Positions 8,629 through 18,544 are shown, counted from the stretch's first letter. The stretch is 64,000 bases of DNA from Aporhodopirellula aestuarii (GCF_023701485.1 NZ_JAMQBK010000025.1:29828-93827), one strand, 5' to 3'. Numbers and translations are program-made. Notes: generated by a model from the letters alone, not told the origin.

Positions 8629-10866
8629 ATGTTTGCATCGTTTCGATTCCATCGACTGTTTTGCACGTCGTTCTTACCGTCGCGCTATGCGAAAATTACT
8701 GCCTCGCACCAACCGGCTTCCGCTGAGCGATGGCGGGGGGCGTTCGTGGCAGTATTGGTATTGGGGTGGGGAGTGCTAGGTTGCCTCGCAGCCATCCGCC
8801 CTACTCATGCGGTCGAACCCAATGAAATGTCGCTGCCGTCTGCGGATGCGAGTTTGGGCATCGATCTGCGGGCCGCGATGATCGACGATCTGAAGTTCCT
8901 GACCAGCGAGAAGCTGAAAGGACGTAGCAGCATCGATTCCACCATCTTTGAAGCGGCCGAGTACGTCGGCCGGCGATTTCGCAGCATCGGCCTGGAAACG
9001 AATGTTTTTGGCGATTCTCCACTTCAAATCGTCGATATCTCGGTCGGTCCCAAACTGGCCTCCGAGGAGCAGAATTTCTTGACCATCACGATCGCTGGAA
9101 AACCGGTCGTGATTGCCGATTCGAACGCGACCGATGACGCCTCGGGTACCGAATCGCTGGCCTTGGAGCGAGATTTCGTTCCGCTGGCGATCGGGACCAA
9201 TTCGGGGACGTCCCAGGCGGGTTTGGTTTGGGTGGGGTACGGGATCCGTGCCCCCGAGCACCGGTACGACGACTATGCCGGAGTCGACGTTCAAGGCAAG
9301 GTCGTCATGATGCTGCGTAAGGAACCCGGGGCCAATGATCCCACCAGCCCGTTTGATGGTGTCGATAACTCCCGGCATGCGTTCTTCGATACCAAGGTCA
9401 GCACCGCGATCGACCAAGGTGCCGCTGCCGTGTTGATCGTCAACGATCCCGCCAGTATCGAGCGGATGGTGCGAGACGTTCAGAAACGGCGAGATGCGGA
9501 ACGAGATCGATTGGCAAAGACCCGCCAGCGATTGAGGACGCTGCCCGAGGACGCGGTGAATTCGCGTGAAAAGCTGCAAAGCCAAATCGCGAGAATCGAA
9601 AACATGCTCGCGGACATGAGCAGCCAAGTCGAAGCCGCCGAGCGAGGTTTGTTGGGGGTCGGTGGGGCTGGTCTGAGCCCCCGAAGGGGTGCTGAGAAGA
9701 CCGCTGGCGTGGCGACCGGGGATTCTGCGACACGACCGCCGATCCCCGTGCTCAGCATTTCCCGCGAACTCGCCAATCGTCTGATGCCCAAACCGCTCGA
9801 AGCGATCGAGGCTGCCATCGATTCGAATTGGCAACCTCGCAGCTTTCCCATTGCGAACGTGAAAGTTCAACTCGGCGTGGAAATTTCACCATCAACGGTA
9901 CAGAGCCCCAACGTGGTCGGCGTGTTGCCCGGGCGCGGCAATCTGGCGGATGAGACGCTCGTCATCGGGGCGCACTTTGATCACGTCGGGATGGGCGAGT
10001 TCGGATCGCTCGCCCCTGACACGATCGAGATTCACAACGGTGCCGACGATAACGCCAGTGGCACGGCGACGTTATTACGGGTCGCCGGCGAGATCGCCCA
10101 GCTTTTCTCCGGTCCGAACCGACCTGCCCACCATCGGCGGGTTGTGTTCATTGCCTTTACGGGTGAGGAACGCGGTCTGTTGGGCAGCAAGTACTACGTC
10201 CAGCATCCTCGTTTTCCGCTTTCCTCCACCGTGGCGATGATCAACATGGACATGGTGGGGCGGCTCAATGACAACGAGCTAACGGTTTACGGCACCGGTT
10301 CGGCATCGAATTTTCAGTCGTTGCTGAAGCAAAGCAACGAATTGACGCGTTTTCGGTTGGTCGAAGTTCCCAGCGGTTACGGGCCGAGCGATCACGCCTC
10401 GTTTTACGAGGCCGGCATTCCGGTGTTGTTTTTCTTTACCGGATTGCATTCGGACTATCACCGTCCGAGCGATGATTTTGACAAACTAAACCTGGACGGT
10501 ATGGACCGAATAACCGATATGATCTCTCAGGTCAGCGAACGATTGGCAACGTCGCCCGAACGTCCGGTTTACGTCAAGACAGATTCAAGCGTGAAAATCC
10601 GTCGTCAATTGACGGTAGTCATCGGGGTAACCTTGTCGCAAAAACCGTCCGGCGTGGTGCTCTCGTCAGTCGTCGCATCCGGCCCTGCTCAAGAAAGTGG
10701 TTTGCTTGCGGGAGATCAAGTGGTCAAGGTTGGCAAAACTTCGATTACCACAATCGAGCAATTCATGGATCAATTGCGTCAGAGGTCTCCAGGAGACCTT
10801 TTACCCTTGTTGATTCGGCGAGGGGACGCGGAGCTGAGATTTGACATCAAGTTACGTCGTCGATAA
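8629..10866 (+). CDS. Membrane-anchored M28 zinc aminopeptidase with PA and PDZ domains
   Basis: A 745-residue exported peptidase. A hydrophobic segment at about 38-57 is a signal anchor. A PA-type insert follows (GVDVQGKVVMML), interrupted by a charged coiled-coil segment around 285-335. The M28 catalytic core carries the co-catalytic zinc ligands: His and Asp in GAHFDHVG and GADDNASGT, Glu in TGEERGLLGS, Asp in MINMDMVGR and His in LHSDYHRPSDD. A C-terminal PDZ domain (about 650-745) includes ASGPAQESGLLAGDQVVKV. The family removes N-terminal residues from peptides outside the cytoplasm. The PDZ domain probably binds protein C-termini. The ATG at 8629 fits, though a slightly later start is possible. 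Confidence 0.9.
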   Translation: MFASFRFHRLFCTSFLPSRYAKITASHQPASAERWRGAFVAVLVLGWGVLGCLAAIRPTHAVEPNEMSLPSADASLGIDLRAAMIDDLKFLTSEKLKGRSSIDSTIFEAAEYVGRRFRSIGLETNVFGDSPLQIVDISVGPKLASEEQNFLTITIAGKPVVIADSNATDDASGTESLALERDFVPLAIGTNSGTSQAGLVWVGYGIRAPEHRYDDYAGVDVQGKVVMMLRKEPGANDPTSPFDGVDNSRHAFFDTKVSTAIDQGAAAVLIVNDPASIERMVRDVQKRRDAERDRLAKTRQRLRTLPEDAVNSREKLQSQIARIENMLADMSSQVEAAERGLLGVGGAGLSPRRGAEKTAGVATGDSATRPPIPVLSISRELANRLMPKPLEAIEAAIDSNWQPRSFPIANVKVQLGVEISPSTVQSPNVVGVLPGRGNLADETLVIGAHFDHVGMGEFGSLAPDTIEIHNGADDNASGTATLLRVAGEIAQLFSGPNRPAHHRRVVFIAFTGEERGLLGSKYYVQHPRFPLSSTVAMINMDMVGRLNDNELTVYGTGSASNFQSLLKQSNELTRFRLVEVPSGYGPSDHASFYEAGIPVLFFFTGLHSDYHRPSDDFDKLNLDGMDRITDMISQVSERLATSPERPVYVKTDSSVKIRRQLTVVIGVTLSQKPSGVVLSSVVASGPAQESGLLAGDQVVKVGKTSITTIEQFMDQLRQRSPGDLLPLLIRRGDAELRFDIKLRRR

Positions 10867-11124
10867 GTGCGTTTTCCTAAGAAAACGGCATGGGACGACT
10901 TTGGAAATATTTTTGGAGAGGGCGGAAAACGGCACAGATCAGTCTTGCCCGATTCGCCCTCGAGTGACACAATTCGAGACCTCGTTGGCATGATTCGAGT
11001 TTCACTGGCGTAAACTCTGTCAAGTCAATTCGGAGACGTTTGATTTTCGGCGTAGGACGCTGTTTATCAACCGAACGTCTACATGGTTTTGAAATTCGCA
11101 TTCACCACGCAAGGAGTAGCGGAC

Positions 11125-11730
11125 GTGCGACTATTTGTTCTTTCGGCCTTAGCCCTGGCCACCACCACCCTCACCGTTCTCGCCCCGACCGCCGTATCTG
11201 CTCAAGAGAGTGGACACCGGATTGCCGTGGTGGATGTTGCATACATCTTCAAGAACAACGAAGGGATCAAGTCCCAAGTCAAACAGGTCGAGGAAAACCT
11301 CAAGGCGTTTGACACCGAATTGCAAGGTAAGCGAAGCGAACTCAAGTCCGCCGCTGAAAAGCTCAAAACATTCCAAGCCGGCTCGCCCGAGTACACCGCT
11401 CAAGAAGAACGTGTCGCGTCGATGGAGTCCAAACTCCGCCTCGACATGGCTCGCAAACGCAAAGAACTCGCTGATCGCGAAGCGAAGATCTACTACGACA
11501 ACTACCAGCACATCGCTGCAGGCGTCAAAGTTCTCGCTCAGCACTACAAGATCAACTTGGTCTTGCGTTACAACAGCGAAGACATGAACCTCGAACAAGG
11601 TGAATCGGTCATCCGTGGCGTGATGAAGAACATCGTCTATCACGACGAAGCTCTCGACATGACCCCAGGCGTGATGCAGTACCTCGACAAGGTTTTGGTT
11701 GCTGGCAAACAAGCCGCAGGCCGTCAATAG
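11125..11730 (+). CDS. OmpH/Skp-family periplasmic chaperone
   Basis: A 201-residue OmpH-like protein. The GTG at 11125 is chosen over the ATG at 11083 because AAGGAG lies at 11111-11116, eight bases upstream, and the product then starts with a clean signal peptide (VRLFVLSALALATTT...AVSAQES). The mature part begins with the family's RIAVVDVAYIFKN strand and continues with a long charged coiled coil (about 45-125), as in Skp tentacles. Skp-like proteins hold unfolded outer-membrane proteins in the periplasm. It lies 196 bp upstream of lpxC on the same strand, as skp is often linked to lpx genes, which supports an outer-membrane assembly role. Confidence 0.87.
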   Translation: MRLFVLSALALATTTLTVLAPTAVSAQESGHRIAVVDVAYIFKNNEGIKSQVKQVEENLKAFDTELQGKRSELKSAAEKLKTFQAGSPEYTAQEERVASMESKLRLDMARKRKELADREAKIYYDNYQHIAAGVKVLAQHYKINLVLRYNSEDMNLEQGESVIRGVMKNIVYHDEALDMTPGVMQYLDKVLVAGKQAAGRQ

Positions 11731-11926
11731 TTTTCTAGCCAACGTCGCTCTCGGGAGCGAATTGGACATGGATCAGAAACGGCAACGGCATGAGGCCGTT
11801 GTCGTTGACGTGTTCACGGACACGTTGATTGGTTGAATCGGTTCGACACATTGTCGAGCCGAGTAAATAGTGAAGCGGGGTGCCACAAGGCGTGGTGGTC
11901 CCTGGCGCGGCAAGGAGGCCCACGCC

Positions 11927-12841
11927 GTGATCGGATATCGAAACGAACATACCATCGCATCGACCTGTGAGGTCACCGGTCGCGGTTATTGGAGCGGTCA
12001 ATCCGTCCGTATCCGTTTTCAGCCGGCTTCGGTCGGCACAGGCGTTGTCTTTGTACGCACTGATCTTGCCGGGCATCCTCAATGTCCAGCGCGGATCGAG
12101 TTTGCAGACTCGATCCAGTTCCGTACCAACTTGCAAAACGGCGATGCCAGTTTTGCCATGGTCGAACACCTCATGGCCGCCCTCGCGGGACTCGAAATTG
12201 ACAACTGCGTCGTCGAAGTTGATGCGGAAGAAATGCCAGGGCTCGACGGCAGTAGCAAAGAGTTCGTCATCGCGCTGCAATCCGCAGGTCTGGTCGTGCA
12301 AGCGGCCCTCAAGCCGCAATTGGTGATCGAACACCCGCTGCGCGTCCGCCAAGGTGACGCCTGTATCGAAGTCATGCCATGTGAAGGCAGTCGCTCGCAC
12401 TTCGGCTATCGCCTCGATTACGGAACCGAAAGTGTTATCCCCAATCAGTCGTTCATGATTGATTTGACACCTCGGCAATTCACGAGGCAAGTTGCCGCAG
12501 CGCGAACATTTGTCACTCTCGAGCAAGCACAACAGCTGCGAAGCAGTGGTGTCGCTCAACACGTTTCGAACCAGGAATTGTTGGTGATCGGTCCCGATGG
12601 GCCTGTCGAAAATGAATTCCGATTTCGCAACGAATGTGCCCGACACAAGACACTTGACCTGATTGGTGATCTATCACTTGTCGGCGTCGATTTGATAGGA
12701 CAGTTTGTGTCCGAACGTGGCGGGCACCGGATTAACGGAATGCTTGCCCAGAAACTCGCTCAGATGGTGGCCCACGCGGCCACACCACACCAAGTCAAAG
12801 ATGATTCTGAGTCTGTTAATAAGATTCGCCGAGTCGCCTAA
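11927..12841 (+). CDS. lpxC: UDP-3-O-acyl-N-acetylglucosamine deacetylase LpxC
   Basis: LpxC is the zinc-dependent deacetylase that commits UDP-3-O-acyl-GlcNAc to lipid A synthesis. The GTG at 11927 has AAGGAGG at 11912-11918, eight bases upstream, so it is preferred over the GTG at 11870. The resulting 304-residue protein has the zinc motif VEHLMAALAGLEIDN (His about 81), MPGLDGSS, and the C-terminal active-site segment FRNECARHKTLDLIGDL with the other zinc ligands and RGGHRIN. It is a plain LpxC without the FabZ fusion seen in Bacteroidetes. It is followed 126 bp later by lpxA on the same strand. Confidence 0.95.
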   Translation: MIGYRNEHTIASTCEVTGRGYWSGQSVRIRFQPASVGTGVVFVRTDLAGHPQCPARIEFADSIQFRTNLQNGDASFAMVEHLMAALAGLEIDNCVVEVDAEEMPGLDGSSKEFVIALQSAGLVVQAALKPQLVIEHPLRVRQGDACIEVMPCEGSRSHFGYRLDYGTESVIPNQSFMIDLTPRQFTRQVAAARTFVTLEQAQQLRSSGVAQHVSNQELLVIGPDGPVENEFRFRNECARHKTLDLIGDLSLVGVDLIGQFVSERGGHRINGMLAQKLAQMVAHAATPHQVKDDSESVNKIRRVA

Positions 12842-12967
12842 TTTTTTGTCTTAGTTTGTTCTTTGGGTGTCGCTACCTGAAAGCAAACTTAGACGAAACG
12901 CCAAGCCGTTTAAGCTCACATAGATAATCCCGCTTCGAATGATTGCTCTTTCATTAAGGACTCCCCG

Positions 12968-13777
12968 ATGAGTGTCGTGATCGCTCCTACCGCCGTGGTC
13001 GACCCAAAAGCCAAGTTGGGCAAAGACGTTCGCGTCGGGCATTTTTGCGTGATCGGACCCGATGTCACCATTGGTGACCGTTGCCGTATCGAAGACCATG
13101 TGACCATCACCGGCGTCACCCGGTTGGGTAACGACAATCAGGTTTTCTCACACTGTTCGATCGGATCGCACCCGCAAGATGTGAGCTATCGCGCCACTCC
13201 GACTCGCGTTGAAATCGGCGACGGAAATGTCTTCCGCGAGCAAGTCACGATCAACCGCGCCAGCGAAAAAGAAGACGGCGTGACCCGTGTTGGCAATCAG
13301 AACTACCTGATGACCGGCACCCACATCGCACACGACTGCAATATCGGCAACCGCATCGTGATGGCGAACAACTGCATGATCGCAGGTCATGCGCACATCC
13401 ATGACGATGTCACGATCGCCGGTGGCGCCGGAATCCATCAATTCGTTTCCGTGGGCACGCTCGCCTTCGTCGGTGCGATGAGCCGGATTCTGCAAGACGT
13501 TCCACCCTACGTGATCATCGAAGGCTACGACGCGAAGCCGCGTTGTATCAACACCGTCGGCCTCAAACGGCACGACTACACCGAAGATGACATTGCGGTA
13601 TTGACTCAGGCGTTCCGTCTGCTGTATCGCCAACGGATCGGTATCGAACCCTCTCGCGTTGAGATGTTCAAGACTGGACCGATTCGGCCCGTTCTTCGAC
13701 ACCTATTTGATTGTTTAGAAACCACATGTGGTGGTCGGGCCGGAAGAGGCCGGGACCGCCGAAAGAAAGCAGCATGA
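12968..13777 (+). CDS. lpxA: UDP-N-acetylglucosamine O-acyltransferase LpxA
   Basis: LpxA transfers a 3-hydroxyacyl chain from acyl-ACP to UDP-GlcNAc, the first step of lipid A synthesis. The 269-residue protein shows the left-handed beta-helix hexapeptide pattern over residues 1-185, with the catalytic histidine in THIAHDCNIG (His122, matching His125 of E. coli). The C-terminal helical domain contains GLKRHDYTEDDI. The last 20 residues are basic and unlike the family end. The stop codon overlaps the start of the next gene (ATGA at 13774), so the oxidoreductase is translationally coupled to it. Confidence 0.95.
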   Translation: MSVVIAPTAVVDPKAKLGKDVRVGHFCVIGPDVTIGDRCRIEDHVTITGVTRLGNDNQVFSHCSIGSHPQDVSYRATPTRVEIGDGNVFREQVTINRASEKEDGVTRVGNQNYLMTGTHIAHDCNIGNRIVMANNCMIAGHAHIHDDVTIAGGAGIHQFVSVGTLAFVGAMSRILQDVPPYVIIEGYDAKPRCINTVGLKRHDYTEDDIAVLTQAFRLLYRQRIGIEPSRVEMFKTGPIRPVLRHLFDCLETTCGGRAGRGRDRRKKAA

Positions 13778-14877
13778 GCCGCGAACTACGCGTCGCCGTT
13801 ATCGGTGGCGGACATCTCGGACGAATTCACGCAAAATTACTCACCCAAGTTGATGGCGCGAGCTTGACCGCCGTTTGCGATCCCGATCTGCAGGCGGCGG
13901 AAGCGATCGCGGCAACCCATCACTGCGATGAGTCGCCCGTCACCGCATACGCCAATTACCGCGATGCGATGGGCTCTTTTGACGCTGCGGTGATCGCGGC
14001 GCCGACGCAGTGTCACGCGGAAATCGCGACGACCCTGCTCAAAGCCGGCAAGCATCTCTTTGTCGAAAAACCGCTTACCCACGAAGCTGACGACGCCCGT
14101 CGCCTCGCGATGTTGGCGTCGACCCGCGGGCTCGTGCTGCAAGTCGGTCACGTCGAGCGTTTTAACCCGGCGTTCACTGCTCTCGAAGAATTCGGCGTCG
14201 ACGTGAAATATGTCGAAGCCACACGGGCATCGCGGTTCCCGGGACGTTGTCTCGATGTCGGCGTTGTTATGGATTTGATGATTCATGATCTTGACTTGGT
14301 GCTCTCGCTGACGAGTGCACCGGTTCGATCGATCGCCGCCAGCGGCATCTCGGTCGTCTCCGATCACGAAGACATTGCCGAAGCACGTTTGGAGTTCGAG
14401 TGTGGTTTGGTTGCCAACTTAAAAGCCTCACGCGTGAGCCCGTTGCCTGCCCGGGACATGGTCCTGTACAGCCCCGCCGGATTTGCCCAAATCGATTTCG
14501 GCAAACCCGCTCTCGCAACCGTTCGCGCCAGCGAGTCGTTGTCCAAACGGGATTTTGACCTCGGCACCGAAGCGGACAACCCATTGAAATATGCCGATAC
14601 GCTGTTTCAAGAGCATCTGCAATGCGAAGTGCGTGAGCTCGAGCCACGAAACGCGATCCTCGACGAACTGCATGATTTTGTCATCAGCGTCCAGTGCGGC
14701 GGTGTTCCCGTCGTCGACGGTTCCGCCGGTGCTCGCGCCGTCGCGGTTGCCGAATCGATCCTGCAAGCGATCGACCAGCGTTCGTGGTACGCGTTCCCGA
14801 GCCAAAGCGAGGTGGGCGCCAATGCCATCCCACGTCGTCGGATCGAACAAGACCGCGTCACTCGCCGCGCAGCTTAG
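13774..14877 (+). CDS. Gfo/Idh/MocA-family oxidoreductase coupled to lpxA
   Basis: A 367-residue NAD(P)-dependent oxidoreductase. It has the Rossmann dinucleotide loop AVIGGGHLGRIHA at about 8-20, the EKPLTHEADDARRLA segment that carries the family's conserved EKP, and VMDLMIHDLDLVL with the catalytic-site histidine/aspartate region. Its ATG overlaps the lpxA stop. In some bacteria an oxidoreductase of this family (GnnA) sits with lpxA and, with the aminotransferase GnnB, makes UDP-GlcNAc3N for lipid A with amide-linked primary chains. That is the most attractive role here, but no GnnB-like aminotransferase lies in the window, so the specific function is inference. Confidence 0.85.
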   Translation: MSRELRVAVIGGGHLGRIHAKLLTQVDGASLTAVCDPDLQAAEAIAATHHCDESPVTAYANYRDAMGSFDAAVIAAPTQCHAEIATTLLKAGKHLFVEKPLTHEADDARRLAMLASTRGLVLQVGHVERFNPAFTALEEFGVDVKYVEATRASRFPGRCLDVGVVMDLMIHDLDLVLSLTSAPVRSIAASGISVVSDHEDIAEARLEFECGLVANLKASRVSPLPARDMVLYSPAGFAQIDFGKPALATVRASESLSKRDFDLGTEADNPLKYADTLFQEHLQCEVRELEPRNAILDELHDFVISVQCGGVPVVDGSAGARAVAVAESILQAIDQRSWYAFPSQSEVGANAIPRRRIEQDRVTRRAA

Positions 14878-15039
14878 TTCAATCGCATCGCTCTCCACGT
14901 AGCTCGGGCTCCCACGTAGCTTGGTCTCTCCGAGACCAAGACCAACCGGCACCGCTCGGCGATAACTCCTGAATCTATTCGCCGGAGGCGAAGCAAGGTG
15001 GCCGTTTGCTCGGGACATCGAGTGATTTAGTGTTCTTCT

Positions 15040-15099
15040 TAGCGGAACGGCGCAAGCCGTCCGGTCCCGAGTCACCGGACGGTTCGCGCCGTTCCGCTA
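15040..15099. repeat. Family A 60-bp palindrome, copy 1
   Basis: Imperfect inverted repeat with arms TAGCGGAACGGCGCAAGCCG and its near-complement, around a short centre with CCCGAGTCAC. Other complete copies are at 15198, 23081, 24380 and 27718. It could form a long hairpin in RNA or single-stranded DNA. Confidence 0.8.
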
Positions 15100-15197
15100 C
15101 TTTTGAAATCCTTCAGTAATCCAATCGACGTCACCCGCAAACGAAGCTTACGGAAACGCTCGTCCGCGGGGGAAGTTATTTGTTTTAGTGTCTTTTT

Positions 15198-15257
15198 TAG
15201 CGGAACGGCGCAAGCCGTCCGGTCCCGAGTCACCAGACGGCTCGCGCCGTTCTGCTA
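15198..15257. repeat. Family A 60-bp palindrome, copy 2
   Basis: Same orientation and nearly the same sequence as copy 1, including about 40 bp of similar downstream flank. It differs by a few substitutions (CACCAGACGG in the centre, TTCTGCTA at the end), suggesting a duplication that has since drifted. Confidence 0.8.
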
Positions 15258-15621
15258 CTTTTGAAATCCATCCGTAATACGATCGACGTCCCTAGCGAAC
15301 GGCCACACTAATAACTTCACAGCCTGTCCCAGGCCGTGAATTGCAAACGCTACCCGCTTTCGGCGTGGCCCAGCAACGTGAGAGGCGAAAGCTTGAATAC
15401 GTCTGCCAGAAATTGACGCTATCCAGCTCGTGCCGGTTTCTCCAGCCTGAGCCTCTTAAAACATTTCGGCTTTGGCGTTTGTAAAATCACGCAGGTCCGG
15501 TTCCCGCAGGACGGACTCGATTTGGCTGTAGGAACCGACCCTCCATCCCATCTCAATTTTCACTACGAACAAAAGCCGCGTTCGCGAGCGAGGCTAATTA
15601 TCTGGTTGACACAGGGACTCG

Positions 15622-16362
15622 ATGCCAAAAAGAAAATCTGCCAAACCCAAGCATCCCGACCCGGATCCCAATCTGCCACTCGACCAGCAAACGCTCATTG
15701 TGGCTCCAGCACCAGGCGATCGTGCCGTGGTCCTGCCGTCAGGTGACGTCGTGCCGGTTCCTGATTCTTGGTCGCTCCTTCCGCCGGGTGACGCGGGCGT
15801 GACACGGCGAGTCAAAGCCGCCGGTCCGACATGGACGATGAAAGAGCGGAAGGGGCGTCGCGAGTTCTCTCAAGGTTTGTGGGCGGATACCGCTCAGATC
15901 GAAACCGCAAAGGCTTCGATGGAGGCCACCCGCAACACGCCGCAATACGCCAAAGCCAAGGTTGCCGCGAAGGTTCGCCGGGAAGAAAAGCAGGAAGAGT
16001 ACGTCGAAGACTTCCACACCGCCGTGGTTGCGTTCTTAAACTTCAATCCGGTGTACGCGTCCATCGCCGATCGATTCGCAGCTGCCGTGACGCAGCACGC
16101 CACGCCTGTCGGCAGCGGCACGGTCGCACGAACTCAGCGCATCCCAATCGAGCGACGGGCCGAGTCGGCCGTGATCGCTTGGATGCGACATCAGACGACC
16201 GCCTACGACAACATGACGATCGCCCGTGTCAAAGGCGAACGGCGCGAAGTCCGGCGACAACTCGCGGCGCAGTCGCGGCGTCTGCTCGAAAAATACCGCA
16301 GCGGTGCGGACGATGCGATGCAGTACTGCCCGCTCGCCAAGGCTCTGCGTTCTCAGGCGTAA
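15622..16362 (+). CDS. DUF2293 domain protein
   Basis: A 246-residue basic protein. The C-terminal part (about 125-240) matches the DUF2293 pattern, with RIPIERRAESAVIAWMRHQT followed by TAYDNMTIARVKGERREVRR. The first half is proline-rich and ends in a hydrophilic region (about 65-120) with WTMKERKGRREFSQGLW. The family occurs in bacteria and fungi and has no established biochemical function; its many arginines suggest nucleic-acid binding, but that is inference. It converges with tex, whose stop lies 10 bp beyond. It stands alone on the plus strand after a repeat-rich gap. Confidence 0.8.
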   Translation: MPKRKSAKPKHPDPDPNLPLDQQTLIVAPAPGDRAVVLPSGDVVPVPDSWSLLPPGDAGVTRRVKAAGPTWTMKERKGRREFSQGLWADTAQIETAKASMEATRNTPQYAKAKVAAKVRREEKQEEYVEDFHTAVVAFLNFNPVYASIADRFAAAVTQHATPVGSGTVARTQRIPIERRAESAVIAWMRHQTTAYDNMTIARVKGERREVRRQLAAQSRRLLEKYRSGADDAMQYCPLAKALRSQA

Positions 16363-16372
16363 CCCGCGGCCA

Positions 16373-18541
16373 CTAAAACTTGCGTGTCACCGCAATCCGT
16401 TTGCGATCCATGTCGACTTCGAGCACTTTGACTTTCACGACATCGCCGACCGAAACGATTTCACTCGGGTCGCTGACGAAACGGTTGGCTAATTGAGAAA
16501 CGTGGATCAACCCGTCTTGGTGCACCCCAAGGTCGATGAACGCACCGAAGTGAGTGACGTTGGTGATCACCCCTTCGAGAACCATCCCGACGGCGAGGTC
16601 CTCCATCGAGTTCACCGACGAATCAAACTTCGCCACTTTAAATTCGCTCCGCGGGTCCCGTCCCGGTTTGGCGAGTTCCGCGATGATGTCTTGAATCGTT
16701 GGGAGGCCGAAGCGGGAGTCGACAAAGCGTTCTGGCTTGAGTTTTTGGCTCAACGTTGCATTGCCGACGAGTGTTGTGGTGTCCGCTTGTAGTTCCTTCG
16801 CCATCTTTCCGACGACGGGGTAGCTTTCGGGGTGAACGGCAGAGTTGTCGAGCGGTTCTTTTCCGCCGCGGATCCGTAAAAAGCCCGCCGCTTGCTCGAA
16901 CGCTTTCTTTCCGAGCTTGGGAACCTTCATCAATTCCATGCGGCTCTCAAACCGTCCGTTTGCATCGCGGTAGAGCACGATGTTCTCGGCGAGTTTGGGA
17001 CCGATGCCGGCGACGTGGGCGAGTAGCGGGACGCTCGCCATGTTCAAGTCCACGCCGACACGGTTAACGCATGATTCGACGGTGCGGTCGAGGCATTTAC
17101 GGAGTTGTGTTTGGTTGACGTCGTGTTGGTATTGACCGACACCGATCGATTTGGGGTCGGTTTTGACCAACTCCGCGAGTGGGTCTTGCAAGCGGCGGGC
17201 GATACTGATCGCACCACGAACCGTGATGTCGAGATCCGGGAACTCCTTGCCTGCCAGTTCGCTGGCCGAGTAAATCGACGCACCCGATTCGCTGACCATC
17301 ACTTTGGTGACATCGAGTTTGTGTTGGGCAATCAAGTCGGCAACGAAGGAGTCGGTTTCGCGGGATGCGGTGCCGTTGCCGATCGCGATGAGTTCGACAT
17401 TGTACTTTTGGATCAGGGCGAGCAGGTTCTTGCCGGCTCCGGCGACATCGCTCTTCGGTGGCGTCGGATAGATCGTTGTGTTGGCGAGGAATTTGCCCGT
17501 GCCGTCAACGACGGCGACCTTGCACCCGGTTCGAAAACCGGGGTCGATCCCGATCGTGACGCGCGGTCCCGCGGGCGCCGCCATCAACAGTTCGTGTAGG
17601 TTCTTGCCGAACACGTTGATCGCTTCTTCATCGGCACGTTCCTTCAACATCTGCAACACCGTCGATTGGGTCGCGGGTTGAAGCAGCCGGTTGAAACATT
17701 CTTCCGCGGCGGTTTGCAGTTCGCGATTGAACTCGAACGAAGGGTTTTTGATGAATGTGGACTTGATATGCGAAATCGCTCGGTCGTCTTCCATCGCGAG
17801 CCCCACCTTGAGCACGCCTTCGGCTTCGCCACGCAGCATCGCGAGCAAACGGTGACCGGGAATTCGCGAAGCGGGTTCTTGTCGATCGATGTACTGTTCG
17901 AATTTGGCTGCTTCCTCCTTCTTGCCACGTTTGACCTGGGAAGTGATTTGACCGAACTTCGATCCCTTCTCGACCATCCACTGACGCACCTGGGCGTCTT
18001 CACTCCACTGTTCCGCGATGATGTCGATTGCGCCCGCGACCGCGGTGTCGGTGTCAGGAACCTCAAGATCCGGATTGACGAATGCGTCGAGAATTTCTTT
18101 TTTGGAACGGTTGAGTTTGGATTGCTGCAGCAGCAAATCGGCGAGCGGTTGGAGGCCCCGTTCTCGAGCGATCGTCGCCCGCGTGCGACGTTTCGGTTTG
18201 AACGGCAGGTAGATCGCTTCGAGTGTGCGAAGATCTGCGCATGATTCGATTTCGCGGCGCAGTTGATCTGTCAGTAAATCCTGTTCCTCGATCGTTTTTA
18301 AAACGGTCACCTTTCGAGCCGCCAATGCGGTTGCTTTTTCAAGAGCGTCTTCGATCGCACGCAGCGCGATCTCATCGAGGCCCCCGGTGACTTCTTTTCG
18401 ATAGCGGGCGATGAACGGAATTGTGTTACCTTCACCCAGCAATTCCACCACCGCCGTGACTTGCTTGACGGGCAAGTTCAGTTCGCGTGCGATGGACTCA
18501 ATCATCTTCGAATCGGTGGCGTTAGCAGTGGAGGTGGCCAT
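16373..18541 (-). CDS. tex: RNA-binding transcription accessory protein Tex
   Basis: Tex is a conserved nucleic-acid-binding protein related to eukaryotic Spt6. The 722-residue protein follows the family order: N-terminal helical region with GEGNTIPFIARYRKEVTG (about 35-52), the YqgF-like domain beginning VTIGIDPGFRTGCKVAVVD, helix-hairpin-helix motifs (VPLLAHVAGIGPKLAENI, LMKVPKLGKKAFEQAAGF), and a C-terminal S1 domain (about 645-722) with VTHFGAFIDLGVHQDGLIH. Length is close to the usual 730-780. It follows the M41-like peptidase gene by 3 bp on the same strand, so the two form an operon. Confidence 0.94.
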   Translation of the reverse strand: MATSTANATDSKMIESIARELNLPVKQVTAVVELLGEGNTIPFIARYRKEVTGGLDEIALRAIEDALEKATALAARKVTVLKTIEEQDLLTDQLRREIESCADLRTLEAIYLPFKPKRRTRATIARERGLQPLADLLLQQSKLNRSKKEILDAFVNPDLEVPDTDTAVAGAIDIIAEQWSEDAQVRQWMVEKGSKFGQITSQVKRGKKEEAAKFEQYIDRQEPASRIPGHRLLAMLRGEAEGVLKVGLAMEDDRAISHIKSTFIKNPSFEFNRELQTAAEECFNRLLQPATQSTVLQMLKERADEEAINVFGKNLHELLMAAPAGPRVTIGIDPGFRTGCKVAVVDGTGKFLANTTIYPTPPKSDVAGAGKNLLALIQKYNVELIAIGNGTASRETDSFVADLIAQHKLDVTKVMVSESGASIYSASELAGKEFPDLDITVRGAISIARRLQDPLAELVKTDPKSIGVGQYQHDVNQTQLRKCLDRTVESCVNRVGVDLNMASVPLLAHVAGIGPKLAENIVLYRDANGRFESRMELMKVPKLGKKAFEQAAGFLRIRGGKEPLDNSAVHPESYPVVGKMAKELQADTTTLVGNATLSQKLKPERFVDSRFGLPTIQDIIAELAKPGRDPRSEFKVAKFDSSVNSMEDLAVGMVLEGVITNVTHFGAFIDLGVHQDGLIHVSQLANRFVSDPSEIVSVGDVVKVKVLEVDMDRKRIAVTRKF

Positions 18542-18544
18542 GGA

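Larger units (their letters stand above)
14878..15621. other. Repeat-filled gap without genes
   Basis: No gene is supported. The gap holds two complete family A palindromes (15040-15099 and 15198-15257), each followed by a similar flank starting CTTTTGAAATCC and ending ATCGACGTC. A diverged copy of the longer duplicated segment of 27.4-28.0 kb is seen at about 15380-15440 (GTGAGAGGCGAAAGC...). The last 100 bp before the next gene are free of repeats. Confidence 0.6.
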
